Notes under the pieces: generated by a model | What the model saw: the letters and a program-made list of their open reading frames with translations, nothing else | Database searches by the model: none | Told to the model about the DNA's origin: nothing | Assembly: GCF_000003605.2 (NCBI RefSeq) | Contig: NW_003124905.1 | Span: forward strand, 110,006-165,595 | Length of the DNA: 55,590 nt | Origin: Saccoglossus kowalevskii | Lineage: Eukaryota > Hemichordata > Enteropneusta > Harrimaniidae | Direction of reading: 5' to 3' | Part shown: one piece after another, positions 25,545 to 35,998 of the stretch | Numbering within the stretch: the stretch's first letter is position 1 | How the letters are laid out: the number at the start of each line of letters is the position of its first letter | Made by a program: the position numbers and the translations under genes

Positions 25545-25964
25545 AGTGCGTTATCCTCGGGGGCGGAGCTACGTCACGGACGTTCTACGTTGCTAAGACG
25601 CGCACCACTGTACCACGTATTTCTATGGGCTTTGTGCGCGCTGCTGTGGAACGCCGGTGGAGCCGGTGAAAACTCGAGAAAACAACACAAACTCAACTTT
25701 GAAATAATCCCGAACAACCAAATTCATATATGTTACACACGTAGGGCTAATCTTGTTACACTGTTCAGGGGACTCTCAACAACCATCGCAAAGTACCGTT
25801 TTCTGCGAGTTGTTGGTCTTTGTTTTCACCGCGAGGGTTGCCAGGCGGTAGAAAATGCCCGGATGTCCGCCCCCGAGAATTGGTACTTTGTCATTGCTGC
25901 GTCGGCCACATCAATTCTTTGGAGTCCGACCGGACAGTGTAATCGATACATGACGCACCTCTGA
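25545..25964 (+). CDS. candidate exon for a secreted Cys-containing protein (weak)
   Basis: A GC-rich frame open from 25545 to a stop at 25962-25964. It contains a signal-peptide-like stretch (HVFLWALCALLWNAGGAG) followed by ~95 polar residues with five Cys (HICYTRR, GLCFHREGCQA, GQC). The order signal peptide, then a KLNFEII strand, then KYRF and a C-x(5)-C loosely recalls the start of the ANF-binding exons, but conserved GP-x-C and W-x-I-P are missing. No in-frame ATG precedes the hydrophobic segment, so a start would have to come from an upstream exon. A stop-to-stop frame of this length can occur by chance. I do not recognise the family. Confidence 0.22.
   Translation, partial: SALSSGAELRHGRSTLLRRAPLYHVFLWALCALLWNAGGAGENSRKQHKLNFEIIPNNQIHICYTRRANLVTLFRGLSTTIAKYRFLRVVGLCFHREGCQAVENARMSAPENWYFVIAASATSILWSPTGQCNRYMTHL
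25559..25600 (+). promoter_or_regulatory. possible CpG-rich core promoter motifs
   Basis: A GC box (GGGGGCGGAGC, 25559-25569) directly abuts TACGTCA (CREB/ATF half-site) and is followed by GTTGCTAAG, an RFX-like half-site. The cluster lies immediately before the open frame at 25545-25964 and actually overlaps it. A role is inference. Confidence 0.25.
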
Positions 25965-28045
25965 GACTTTTAGAATGTTACAAGCGAAATACAATGCTGG
26001 GAGAGGTGGGTTTTTAGAACGTAATCGAACCATGTCTTAGTTTTTAATGTTAAAATAGTTCCTAAGACGTCGAGGGATGTGGAATGTGTACGCACGTCGT
26101 TCAAATATTGGGCTTACGGAAGTTGAGCTTACATGTGCCCGACGTGCAACATCCTGATCACTCTGAAAATGAGAAGCTGCCGTGGGTGTGATCAACATAT
26201 CATGAATTGGAAATAAAACTGAAAAACATTTCTGAACACGTGACTCTCTCTTACAACTGTATAAATTAATGATACATGTATTTGAATATAGAACTGACAC
26301 TGGCCAAACTAAGACATGTGTGTCGACACAACTGTATTTTCATTTTTATCAAACAGGAAAAAAATATTTCGAATCACATTATTATGTTTCTGTTTGATCA
26401 TGAGGTCAAAAGATCTGAGTTACCGTGAGTCATCTCGAAGGTCACTCATAAACCGAGGCCTTTATATATCACAATTGACTACAAAGTTATTTTCGATTGG
26501 TGTTAAAGTGAAGATTGAGTTACAAAACGCGCCCTCTCACTTGAACAAATATTTTGCGATAGAGGGCGCAATTGTGATTTACAGCTTGAGTAATGAATCC
26601 AATGTACACGTGTCAACCAATTTACATCGAGGTTTCCGATAAGAACACTTCCGCTAAGAATTATTAGTTTAATAGTGTTTTGTTGGCACTGTATGTCGCC
26701 AACATCGCTAAGCTGCTTAAATTTCCCGATAAAATACACACAATTTTCTACATTGTTCGCGTACGTTCTAAAATACACATAAATTTCTGCATTGTCCGTG
26801 TACGTTCTTGGTTGAAATCAATCATCACGATCGATCGTTTTTTTGTCTAGCATACCTGAAGGAATGAGAACCAAACATACAGCCAAATTCATCTACTCAA
26901 CTTAGTGTGTGATAACTATACCAGTTATTAATTTAAAAAATATACGTATCAATTATAAACACGTGTTTTGTTAGTATCTCCCCGATCTTACCATTCATCG
27001 ACTTCTTTTTTAAAGACACGTACTGAATATGCGTCTGATTGGATATACGAAACAACAATTGCAATGTGTCAAATCCTCGTTCAGTCCCGTGTAATCTCTC
27101 TTTATCTCGTTTCCTTGCAATATCAAAATGAATAGAAACTAATCTGTTTCATTTTACTGACTCTCGATTGAAGATATCCACCAACAACGCCAAGCTTTAC
27201 TCATTATTAAAGCTAGCTGACAGCAATAATGTTACCCACTACTTATATGTCTAATATTACAGTTAATGTTTTTTATTCTGCCAGGGTTTATTGTATTGCT
27301 ACGCTCCCGTTACCACGCCGACTCTCCACCTAATATCGTAGTTCTCACGACCCGTTCTTATTGCCAGGTTATCCCTACAAAGTGTGTAATTGAAAGATTC
27401 CAGCATGCAAAAATGCGTCCACAAGGGAACAATTCTCATACCATTACTCACTTATGCATTATAAAGACCATACATTCATACGTGCGAACATGTGCGGTTG
27501 TACATAAATGTGTATGTTTCGAATTTAATAGTCGAATCATAATCGATGGTTGAGACAAATTACTCGTTCAAAACGTGTTATGTTTTACACTACGCATGCG
27601 TCAAACATAACTAGGCGTTGTATAATTAACCACCACCCGGTAAGATTTACTACAAATTATGTATATTATTTCAACATTACAACTGCCTGAATACATCGTT
27701 GATCATCAGTGATTGGCCGCGAGCGTGTTATTACTTAGACAGTATACCACAATTTTTCATGTTTAGAAGTAGACCCAAACAACATTATTTTACGATACGA
27801 ATATACTTGTTTTGTCATAGTTTATTTGTATTTCTATGGTCAATACACAAACTTTGACATTAAATATGTCCGAAATATTTATTTACAGAAATTAAATTAA
27901 ATTAAGCCTAACGATTTCTTTTTACCTTTGACGAGTCGGGTAGGTAAAGCTGGGCACCATCCATTAAACATCCGATATATAATTATGGTTTTGATTATGT
28001 GCAGATAGCACAAAACGTGGGAGACAAAAAAATGGTTATTTCGAA
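25965..28045. other. intergenic with small repeats
   Basis: Contains a hairpin with GCGCCCTCT/AGAGGGCGC arms (about 26527-26569), a 39-bp tandem duplication (26731-26808) and a 9-bp-stem hairpin at 27577-27611 (GTTATGTTT ... AAACATAAC). Frames at 26037-26300 (-), 26316-26642 (+) and 27266-27553 (+) are chance-level. Confidence 0.4.
26731..26808. repeat. 39-bp tandem duplication, two units
   Basis: AAAATACACACAATTTTCTA..CGTACGTTCT is repeated at 26770 as AAAATACACATAAATTTCTG..TGTACGTTCT with a few substitutions. Confidence 0.8.
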
Positions 28046-28227
28046 ATGTATGTCTTCAAGATTTCTGCCGTCAACAGTGGTGGGCGAATAAGTTTTAAAC
28101 GCGCATCGGAGACTGACAAATATTTATCAAAGTGCTTGCATGTTTCCGTTGTGTGTCTTCCTCTTGGTATAAGAGAAGAGTTCAGACACAAGGACATTGC
28201 AATCACCGCCAGATTTTGTAAAATTGT
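28046..28227 (+). CDS. candidate 5' exon of a small unknown gene
   Basis: ATG at 28046 opens a 60-codon frame (MYVFKISAVNSGG...) that runs into a good donor (TTGT|GTAAGT) in phase 2. The exon at 29076 begins with exactly one base before a codon, so the two join in frame (366 nt including the stop, 121 residues). The peptide is mixed and not low-complexity, with no signal peptide, membrane segment or family that I recognise. The opposite strand is also open for 93 codons here, which weakens the case. Confidence 0.22.
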
Positions 28228-29075
28228 GTAAGTTAGTAACTGTGGAATATGAATTTCATTTCCTTCTTGTGTGTTCTGCATATCAAATGCTGAAGGCACA
28301 ATTCCGAATGATTTCAAATTTCAATTTTTATTACGCTCCACAAACACTCGTATATTACGTGACCTGTGTACTTTTATTTTTGAGGCACTACGTATAAGAA
28401 AAATACGAATACACTAAAGCAATAAAGAACATTTGACTCACGGGTATTAGAAATGCACGAGAAAACTAATTTTTCATAACTACACAAGTTACTTGACTTG
28501 ATTTTTTTCCTCTCAAATAGTATTCCATTTCTCCCGTCATCGGGTCCAGTCTTTCACTGATCATTATTATAGACAATGTTATTAGGATCATTGAACGCAA
28601 TGACAGGAGAATGGAACATTAATGTAGGGGCGAAAACAGGTTTCAAGGTTCTCTCGCTCTCAACGAGATCTCGGAGTTTATGTGCGTCTAAGATTTGTCT
28701 AAAATAATATAGTTAGTTTCTCGTGTGTGAATTTAGTATATTTATGTTTCGGGTTTGACAAGAACACCATTACTATAGTACATCACAGTTAGTATTTGTC
28801 AAAAAAGTTGTAACAGACAATTAAACGACAAGAAATAGACATAATATAATATACATAATATCGTACATAGGTATAATGCACTACAGTATATAAATTATAC
28901 ACTTATGAACGCTGTTTCTTAAACGTCAAAAACATTTTATTTTTATTCCAGAGTAAACCGATTACTTCCGAGTACCTAACGACGTAATTATCCACCACAA
29001 CACATTTCTTGTATGCATTTAATAAGCAAATCTAACATCAGCTGTCTCTGTGATTAGTTTTACTTTTATATACAG

Positions 29076-29259
29076 GTGTAATACAAAACTCGACTTAAGG
29101 ACACGGAAATGTCTATTTGACTCCAATTTCTTTGTTTCCGACTGTCTGTCTCTCAGTCACGACAATTTACTTATAGAACAGGATAGAACACTTCGCGATA
29201 GTATCGATATGATTGAAGTAAATGTTTCTCCAAATAACCTAACATTGGTTGAGCATTAA
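29076..29259 (+). CDS. candidate 3' exon of the same small unknown gene
   Basis: A pyrimidine-rich acceptor (TTTTACTTTTATATACAG) precedes 61 codons (CNTKLDLRTRK...) ending in TAA at 29257-29259. It is charged, with a C-x(10)-C and LLIEQDRTLRDSIDMIEV, and no recognised domain. It abuts the truncated 3' end of the LINE on the other strand, so the exon may be LINE-flanking or LINE-derived noise. Confidence 0.22.
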
Positions 29260-29302
29260 TGAAGATATATATTTGCAGTAGCTTCAGCGAATAGCTAATG
29301 CA

Positions 29303-29850
29303 TCATTTAAAGCCAAAAGCACAAAGAGGAAATCGACCACATTCGCCAACAGCCGATACATCGTTTCTGTTATTACTCACATCAAGTAGAAATTTACAAA
29401 ATTGACTCTGAACTTGTACAATTTGAGGAGCGTTCTCATAACCACAAATTTCACTATCATATAAGATTGGCACAATGATGGGGTCATTTAATTTAAATGA
29501 ATCAGATATAGTCATACCACATGGTTTTCAAATCAATACTTTAAGTTGAAATTTTTTTTTCTGTGATGATTGGTTTTACATTAGCCGTTTTCCATGTCTG
29601 AATGAAAATAACACACCAAGATACTTGTAATATGTGACAACCTTAATACAATGATCACAATAAAACCATTTTTCGCTTTGCTTTAGATAACCACCTCTGC
29701 TAAAAATAAATTATCTGTGTTTTGTTCTGGTTTAGAGGTAGACCCTAGTGAAGAAAGCAAAATTGGTGCACTTTATTTATTTGTCGGTGAGTGTGTATTG
29801 TCATATCAGAACCCACGGCTATGTCATCCGCGTACATCAAGCTAAATGTA
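29303..29850 (-). mobile_element. LINE relic, C-terminal part of reverse transcriptase and downstream
   Basis: Read on the minus strand from 29845 there is LMYADDIAVGSD (the Y-A-D-D catalytic box), then LPLNQNKTQIIYF after a stop, then PIILY/LYDSEICGYE and GECGRFPLC (29515-29303), all in the order of animal non-LTR retrotransposon proteins. Stops and frameshifts separate the blocks, so the copy is dead. The sequence is truncated just beyond 29303. It is a different copy from the LINE end at 55.1-55.6 kb. Confidence 0.75.
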
Positions 29851-30223
29851 GTAAATAATACAACCTTTACGTGTCTGAAAATGCATTTAAAGTATTCAGA
29901 CCACCAGATGAAATTACACAAGATTGCAACTGAAATTACTGTACATTAAAGTGAACCTTAAATGCGGCGTTAATTTATAGTTGTGTATATTCTAAACTGT
30001 ATTCGAAATAATATTACAGTGGTTTAAGTTTGTTTTAATTATAACTGTAGCTTGGATAAGCATTTGAAGTGCTTGCAATTAAACACCATGGAGGCCATTC
30101 ATGGAGGGAAATAAATAACGAACGAACATATTTAAAATCCGGGTACTTTTCAAAGCTATGACGTTTTAGTATCTGATCGCATTCGTATACGCCATTGTAC
30201 ATAGCCGTTCATGCTGCCAAGCA

Positions 30224-31050
30224 TTGTGTACTACTAGTATAAACTCAACTTTTATATACACAATGTGCTTTTTAAAACTTGGGTTAGAGCCTTATGCGTT
30301 TGAACCACAGTATTCTGAGAGTGAAAGCCCAATTGCGTTAAAGTACCGTACTTCCCCCGATCGTAAGTCCCTCTCGAGTATGAAGCCCATTCCTATATTT
30401 TTACTTGGTATTTATCGAGTTGAGAGCATTCACGATTATAATATGCGTGTAAAAGGTGGGTTTCATTTCATAATAATCGTGATTGGCATGGTAGTTTGGT
30501 TCATGCTTTTAGTTTTAGTCCACTGTTTCCTCACAGACCTTACCCATTATTTCACCGTAAATTCAGATGGTATGTAAATCGTATTGTAATAAAATGTGTG
30601 TGTTTTTATGAACATGTTTGTTTCTTCATTGTAAGTGTCGTTCAAATCAATGACGCATTTTTAAAAAAAATAAGTATTATTTCCCCGAGCCCGGCGTGGT
30701 GAACGAATGACTTTTTTGGATAATTTTCCCTTGCGTGTTCATGCCTCCGGGCTTATGATCAGGGAAGATTCTGTGAAGATTCAGATCAGTCCAATGTGAG
30801 TGGTGAGAGTATATCGTCGACGATGCCCCTTGTTCGGATGATAGTTTTATTCCAAATTACACGGAAGTCTGTGAACAATCTGCTTGGTGTTCATGTGACA
30901 CTTGTCCCATGATTTGCCAGTGTAGCCCCGTGAATACATGGACGAAAATGTTTCCACCATCACCCTACGAACTCAAGATTGTATACTCCGGCATCTATAC
31001 TTTGAATAATTTGCACGCCGCACAGTGCAGTACTGGAAACAGCATTTATT
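30224..31050 (+). pseudogene. relic resembling P2X7-C-terminus-like transposon protein
   Basis: The frame at 30224-30577 contains LEPYAFEPQYSESES. About 570 bp later another frame (about 30810-31050) reads an Asp/Ser-rich stretch (DDAPCSDDS) followed by WCSCDTCPMICQC. A Y-x-F-E-P start, an acidic/serine linker and a W-C-x-C-x-x-C..M..C-x-C cluster are the order of the P2X7-intracellular-domain-like proteins found next to many invertebrate and fish transposons. Stops and shifts lie between the blocks, so it is broken if real. It sits between the two halves of a LINE on the opposite strand. The assignment rests on short motifs. Confidence 0.28.
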
Positions 31051-31249
31051 AGACAGTTAGACAAAAAACAAAACAAAATGCCTGGCTCGATCAATCGCAC
31101 ATCCATAATGTTTGTATGTTGATACGCTTGTAAATAACATTAACGTAAAAGTCGAAACAACCTCGACTAGAAGTCAATTCACCAGTCCAGCCAACTATGA
31201 CTTCCTAAGTTGCTTATGTTTAATCAGATACTATTTCGTCATCATGCTT

Positions 31250-32230
31250 TGTTACCTTACCTGTTTATACCTCACGAGGGCGTTTTTTATGGCAAGATGG
31301 CGCAAACGGAAGTCCTTCGCAGGTTTATGGTTTCTCATATTTAAATCATCATAACTCTGAAGATAATCATTTTTTTTTATTTTTTTTTTCAAATTTATAA
31401 TCAATATACATAACTTGATAAATACAAACACCAAAATAGGCTCTATTTTGTTCCCCTTTAAGCAAATAACCGACAGGAATTTGGCATTTATATCATATTT
31501 GATTAGTTTCGACAACAAAATATCGTGTTGAATCGAGTCAAGCATCTTGATTTCTTTGTCTGTAGTGTGAACACGTTGTCATTTCTACTGTAGTCTCGCC
31601 GAAAACCAGATTGTACTATTTTTATTTTAACGACACCCGAGGTCCAGACGTTAATTTATTTTTTTTTGTTAAAATCTTACTTTTTAAAGCAGGAATTGTA
31701 ATTGCTGACATGAGAACGATCACCCGTTTTATGTAGTGGCGAGATAATGGCTTTGCAGGTGAGATTGGTTTGTTCAACAGGCCATGAAAATACTTGTACA
31801 AACGGTCAGATTGAATTTCATTGGTTAAGGGCGCATCACTATTGATATTTCTACATATTGTTGTGACATTATTATTAGCAACTCTATAAGTGGCCAATAT
31901 CTGACGATATTTGAATGTCTGAATTTTATTAGGACATTATATTTTTTCTAGTTTAGCTGCGCTGCATTCTTTATCCTTCCACGCTGATTGGGATTGGTCT
32001 CAGACACGAGATTTATTAGTTGACTTCATTTCCGATGCAGCGTGACCAAATATTTCACCCAGTAAATGTATGTCTTGGTCTTGATTATTCAGAGTGATAT
32101 ATTCAGAGGCTTGTGCAAGCTGTTGTTGCGTGAACTCATCATTCATACGACTAATGAATAATTTAAGTACCGATGTTTTCCAGTTGAAACGACACCTGGG
32201 TGTAGTGTAGTTATCGTTACACTTCCTGGT
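31250..32230 (-). mobile_element. LINE relic, linker and N-terminal part of reverse transcriptase
   Basis: Minus-strand blocks in order are QQQLAQASEYI (linker), SAWKDKECSAAKLEK (the W-x-D-x-E-C-x-x-A-K motif common before animal LINE RT domains), ATYRVANNN, and LDSIQHDILLSKLIKY (RT block 3, equivalent to the usual F-D-S-I-x-H-x-L-L). At least one in-frame stop and several shifts are present. The 5' endonuclease is absent. With 29303-29850 it forms one element, but the ~1.6 kb between LDSIQHD and YADD is much longer than a normal RT domain, so something is inserted. Confidence 0.7.
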
Positions 32231-32446
32231 TTATTTTAGGGTGGAAAAGATCATCAACATCATGAAACTACTCTGACGATAAGATACCATGGTGATTTAC
32301 ACAAACGCCGTTATTGGCGAAACACGTGAAATCGCCGCTTCTATTTCCAATATAACGACCGTTCGCAGTATGAAAATTATTTCTCACACAGTAATTATTG
32401 CAATATATTTCAGACTGTTACAACGACACATGTTCAAAGATTTCAT

Positions 32447-32613
32447 TTGAAGCGGGGGAGTCGTCACCTGCGCATGTGTCAGGTGGCCATAGCGTGTCAT
32501 TGTTTACAAACAAGCGTCTACCCATAAGCCTTTGCGTCCTTAGCGTGTGTTGTTAACATCGCTTGGGACTCAATTCCCGTGCGTGCGCAGGTGACTACCC
32601 TCCCGCTTTAAAA
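32447..32613. repeat. MITE family B, copy 2
   Basis: Starts TTTGAAGCGGGGGAGTCGTC and ends ACCCTCCCGCTTTAAA. Its interior, shared with copy 1, includes GGCCATAGCGTGTCATTGTT and GCTTGGGACTCAATTCCCG. It is 12 bp longer than copy 1 (GCGTCTACCCATA insertion). Confidence 0.85.
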
Positions 32614-32989
32614 CCTGTTTTGATCAGTTGATCACATACAGGCAAATCACAATTCACAGTGATCACCGTGAGTAGTGTGATCTCGAATCAGTTAGATATT
32701 TAAGCAAGTTTATTCAGTTCGCGAACAAGATCCCATATCTTCTAGCGCCATTTATAAGTTATACGACTTTGCTTCAGCCAATCAGATGGCTAGATTCAGA
32801 CTTACGATGCTGTAATGCAGCACAATGCAGTAATAAAATCCAACACGAATTTTACAATCGACAGTAATAATCATATATTGAAAACATATACAATTTGAAT
32901 TCCATTTTCATCTCGCGTTGCTCTATGTTTATATGAAAAATACATATGTTATTTTGTGTAAATCTCAAATAGTTTATTTTCAATAATTG

Positions 32990-33003
32990 GTTGCCATGGA
33001 GAC
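32990..33003 (+). promoter_or_regulatory. RFX X-box-like site
   Basis: GTTGCCATGGAGAC matches the two-half-site X-box of RFX factors almost perfectly. GTTGCCATGGTT at 34276 and TTGCCATGGTGA at 34801 are partial versions. Function not shown. Confidence 0.35.
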
Positions 33004-34924
33004 ATGGACTTTATTGGGCAACGTTCTCAGGGGTAGTAATAATTGGGTTTTAGAATCCATATCATGACCAGATTATGGTTGCAGGGTGTTATAAAACTGT
33101 ATGAATACAAGGGTATTTAGGTTATTCTATCATGTATATAATTATTGAGGGTCATCACTTGAGGCGTAGAGGATATTCTACGTGCAAACAATCTCTAAAC
33201 ACGCATCAACGAAATAAATCTCCAATTACTAACTTGATATTTCTTGATGCCTACAGCGTGTCCGGATTAATTTGCAACTTGGCATTCTTAGGTGAACGTT
33301 TCCATTTATATATATATTTCTATACAGCAGTGCAAGCTTGAAAGGATGAGGAGAACAATAATTTATACATATTTGAATAATCACGTTTGGTATTTTGGAA
33401 ACCCGACTTGGCTCTCAGAATGTGTTCACGTTTTGCATTTTTGAAACTTTTATCCTATATGTAACTGCCTGGGATACTTTCACGTGTGACAATTTTGACT
33501 TGAGTAAAAAAAAAATATCTTTTTTGTACGTTTATAACTTGCTTACTTTAAATGCCACACGTACAAGTCAAAATATACAACTGTCCATTTTTGCATTTTA
33601 AAGCCAGATTACAAGCTTTGAATATGAAAATGCGGAACCTGCATTTCACAAATAAAAATAAATAAATATTAAATCAGCTTATGTGAATGGGTCGTTTCGT
33701 ATTTAGACTTTTTAGAATACATATTTAAAACGGTCTAGACAGATTTGTCAGGGGGTTCAAACAAAAATGCTCGACTCATTGCGCCTATGGGGCGCAAGGA
33801 ATGGTGTCGGTGCAGACCTCGCCCCCATGCGAAAATGTCGTGCCGCCGCCACAGTGTATGTGGTACTGTCCACAGTGTACGTAATATCACCATTGTCGCG
33901 GGGAGTAGCGGATTGTCGCTGAATACTAGTATTAGAACATTTTTTAGAAACTGGAAATAGCGCATGAAAACGTTATTGCTGGTGACGTCATGTACGCTGA
34001 TGTGAGGGCGTGTGTAATAGGGTCAGTCTGACTACAGTTACATTTAGCGCAGTATGCTAATAAAACAAAAATAAGCCAAGCAAGCATGGACTTCTGCCGA
34101 TTTTTTAAATAATTAATCACGTATTTAATTAATTATTTAACTAATGACGTAATGTGATTACTTATTCATATTCGGACAAATAAATAAGTAAATTAGGATA
34201 CCGCAGACTATAGTGTCAATATAGCCAGGTAGTAATACCGAGGCGCGACACAAATTCATAATTTTACCTTATTCGGTTGCCATGGTTTAAAACGATACTG
34301 TGCTTCGGTGGTTTTCTCAGCCATACGTCTAATATAGTTCTACAGACAGCCTGATTGGTCCAAACTGTCGCCAAGACGCATGAATGAACTAAACGTTCAA
34401 AGCAGTATAGTTATTGCATACGTAATCCACAGACTCATGCAATTATTACTGTTAACGTATGTGCATAGAGCATTGCACGAAACTTGTAGAATAAGGCTTT
34501 CAAAATTGACTGTTGTTTAAAGATTCCAAATCATCGGTAAGTCTTTAGTAATAATCGGAATTAAAATGAAACCTTCTAATCGCCGTCTTAATCAGAATTT
34601 GGATGGAATCAATCAACGGGCACCCAGCGCGGCATACTGGTAATTTGACCAGCTCGTCAATAGTGTACATGACGCTCGATATTACCCGCCGTCATTACCG
34701 AGCCAAACACCACAACCAACAACTATAATATGTTACACCAGTCGTATTTACAATTGCCAAAATAGCGGCGTCTTTCGGGCAAGTATTTTATCTCCATCAA
34801 TTGCCATGGTGATTGCAATGAGATGCACAACATAGCCGTATTACACGTCGTCGACGTTACAATTCAGCATTTTGTCACAATTGCCATTAATCATTCACCT
34901 TAGAAGACAGTGTGCATATGTAGG

Positions 34925-34957
34925 CGCTCGCGCTTTTTTACGTGTTGCGCGCGAGCG
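34925..34957. repeat. CpG-rich hairpin
   Basis: CGCTCGCGC (34925-34933) pairs with GCGCGAGCG (34949-34957) across a 15-nt spacer, in a CpG-dense patch unlike the surrounding AT-rich DNA. Confidence 0.6.
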
Positions 34958-35998
34958 GTTGCGTGCGCAGAGAGTGGTTGGCAAGAATCAGCCGCTCACA
35001 GCCTGAGCCGACGACAACATATCGACGTTGTTTGTTTTCATCGCTATTAGATATATAAGTGTCTCTGTTTATTAAACAACTCACGATCAACGTTATCAAA
35101 TCACACACAATAATGGCAATAATGAAAACATATGACGTCACAGTGCGACGGCCAATATTCTTCAAACCATGGTTACCAATCATACACAGAAAATTTAATT
35201 TTTTACCTGATTTCTAGGCATAATTATCAAGTACGTGTCAAAGTCAAAAGATTGTATGTGAAGGTCTCAATTCAATATTGTTAGCCCGATTGATTTATAA
35301 ACACTCAATATTGTACTGTAGTAGGAATTACCTCGTAATTACATTCAATCAAAGAACGTACATAAATAAAAGTAAATTCTGGTGTCATATATAGTATATA
35401 TTATAGTCTAAATGTCATCAATAAAAAGTTATAATCCAAAGACAGTCTTTTTTTTTTTTAAATTTGAATCCGAGGCCGCCTCTAAAACCAATCCTAGGTG
35501 GTTAGTCAGTTACTATTAAAATTAGACATATCGTAGGTTAGGCCTGTTGTTGAATATCTGTATGATTGGGTACCATCAATACAAATACGACTACGAATGC
35601 TACTCTTTGCGAGTATGTAATATTATCGGCACGCGTACATATACACTTAACGAGGTGGAACATTCAATTTAATTGGATGCAAAATGACACTGCGCGGAGA
35701 ACCAGCTAAATCGTCGCATAAACCTGCCATTTACGTTATACATTTACTGACTTCTAGGGATTCAATACGGTAAACAAACTCGAGATATTGTGTGAGCGGG
35801 TCATTGGTGTAATCATCGTACAATTCTTATGATCTTTGTTTACGTGAGCGTATTTAAGTTTTGAATCGGTAGGCGGGCAATTATAGCAGACGCAGGCACA
35901 TAACAATCAACACTTATGTCAGCTCGTAGTATACAAAATTGCAACGAATGTTCGCACAACAGGTTACAAATTACAAATTACAAATTAAATGTACCTAC

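Larger units (their letters stand above)
32614..35998. other. inferred first intron of the 37.6-kb receptor gene
   Basis: Lies 3' of the splice donor on the minus strand. It holds three TTGCCATGG motifs (32991, 34277, 34801), a GC-rich patch open on both strands (33735-33965), and a CpG-rich hairpin (34925-34957). I found no second receptor exon in it. A minus frame with a membrane-like segment (34938-35183) is chance-level in length. Confidence 0.4.

Noticed and set aside
26037-26300. Minus frame with MLITPTAASHFQSD, vaguely like the ANF-domain SAG/TPG region
   Set aside because: Lacks the preceding W-x-I-P and GP-x-C motifs, and the rest does not fit. Probably coincidence.
34938-35183. 81-codon minus frame with one hydrophobic segment
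   Set aside because: Short, in the inferred intron, and ends in a CpG-rich hairpin. No support beyond an ATG.
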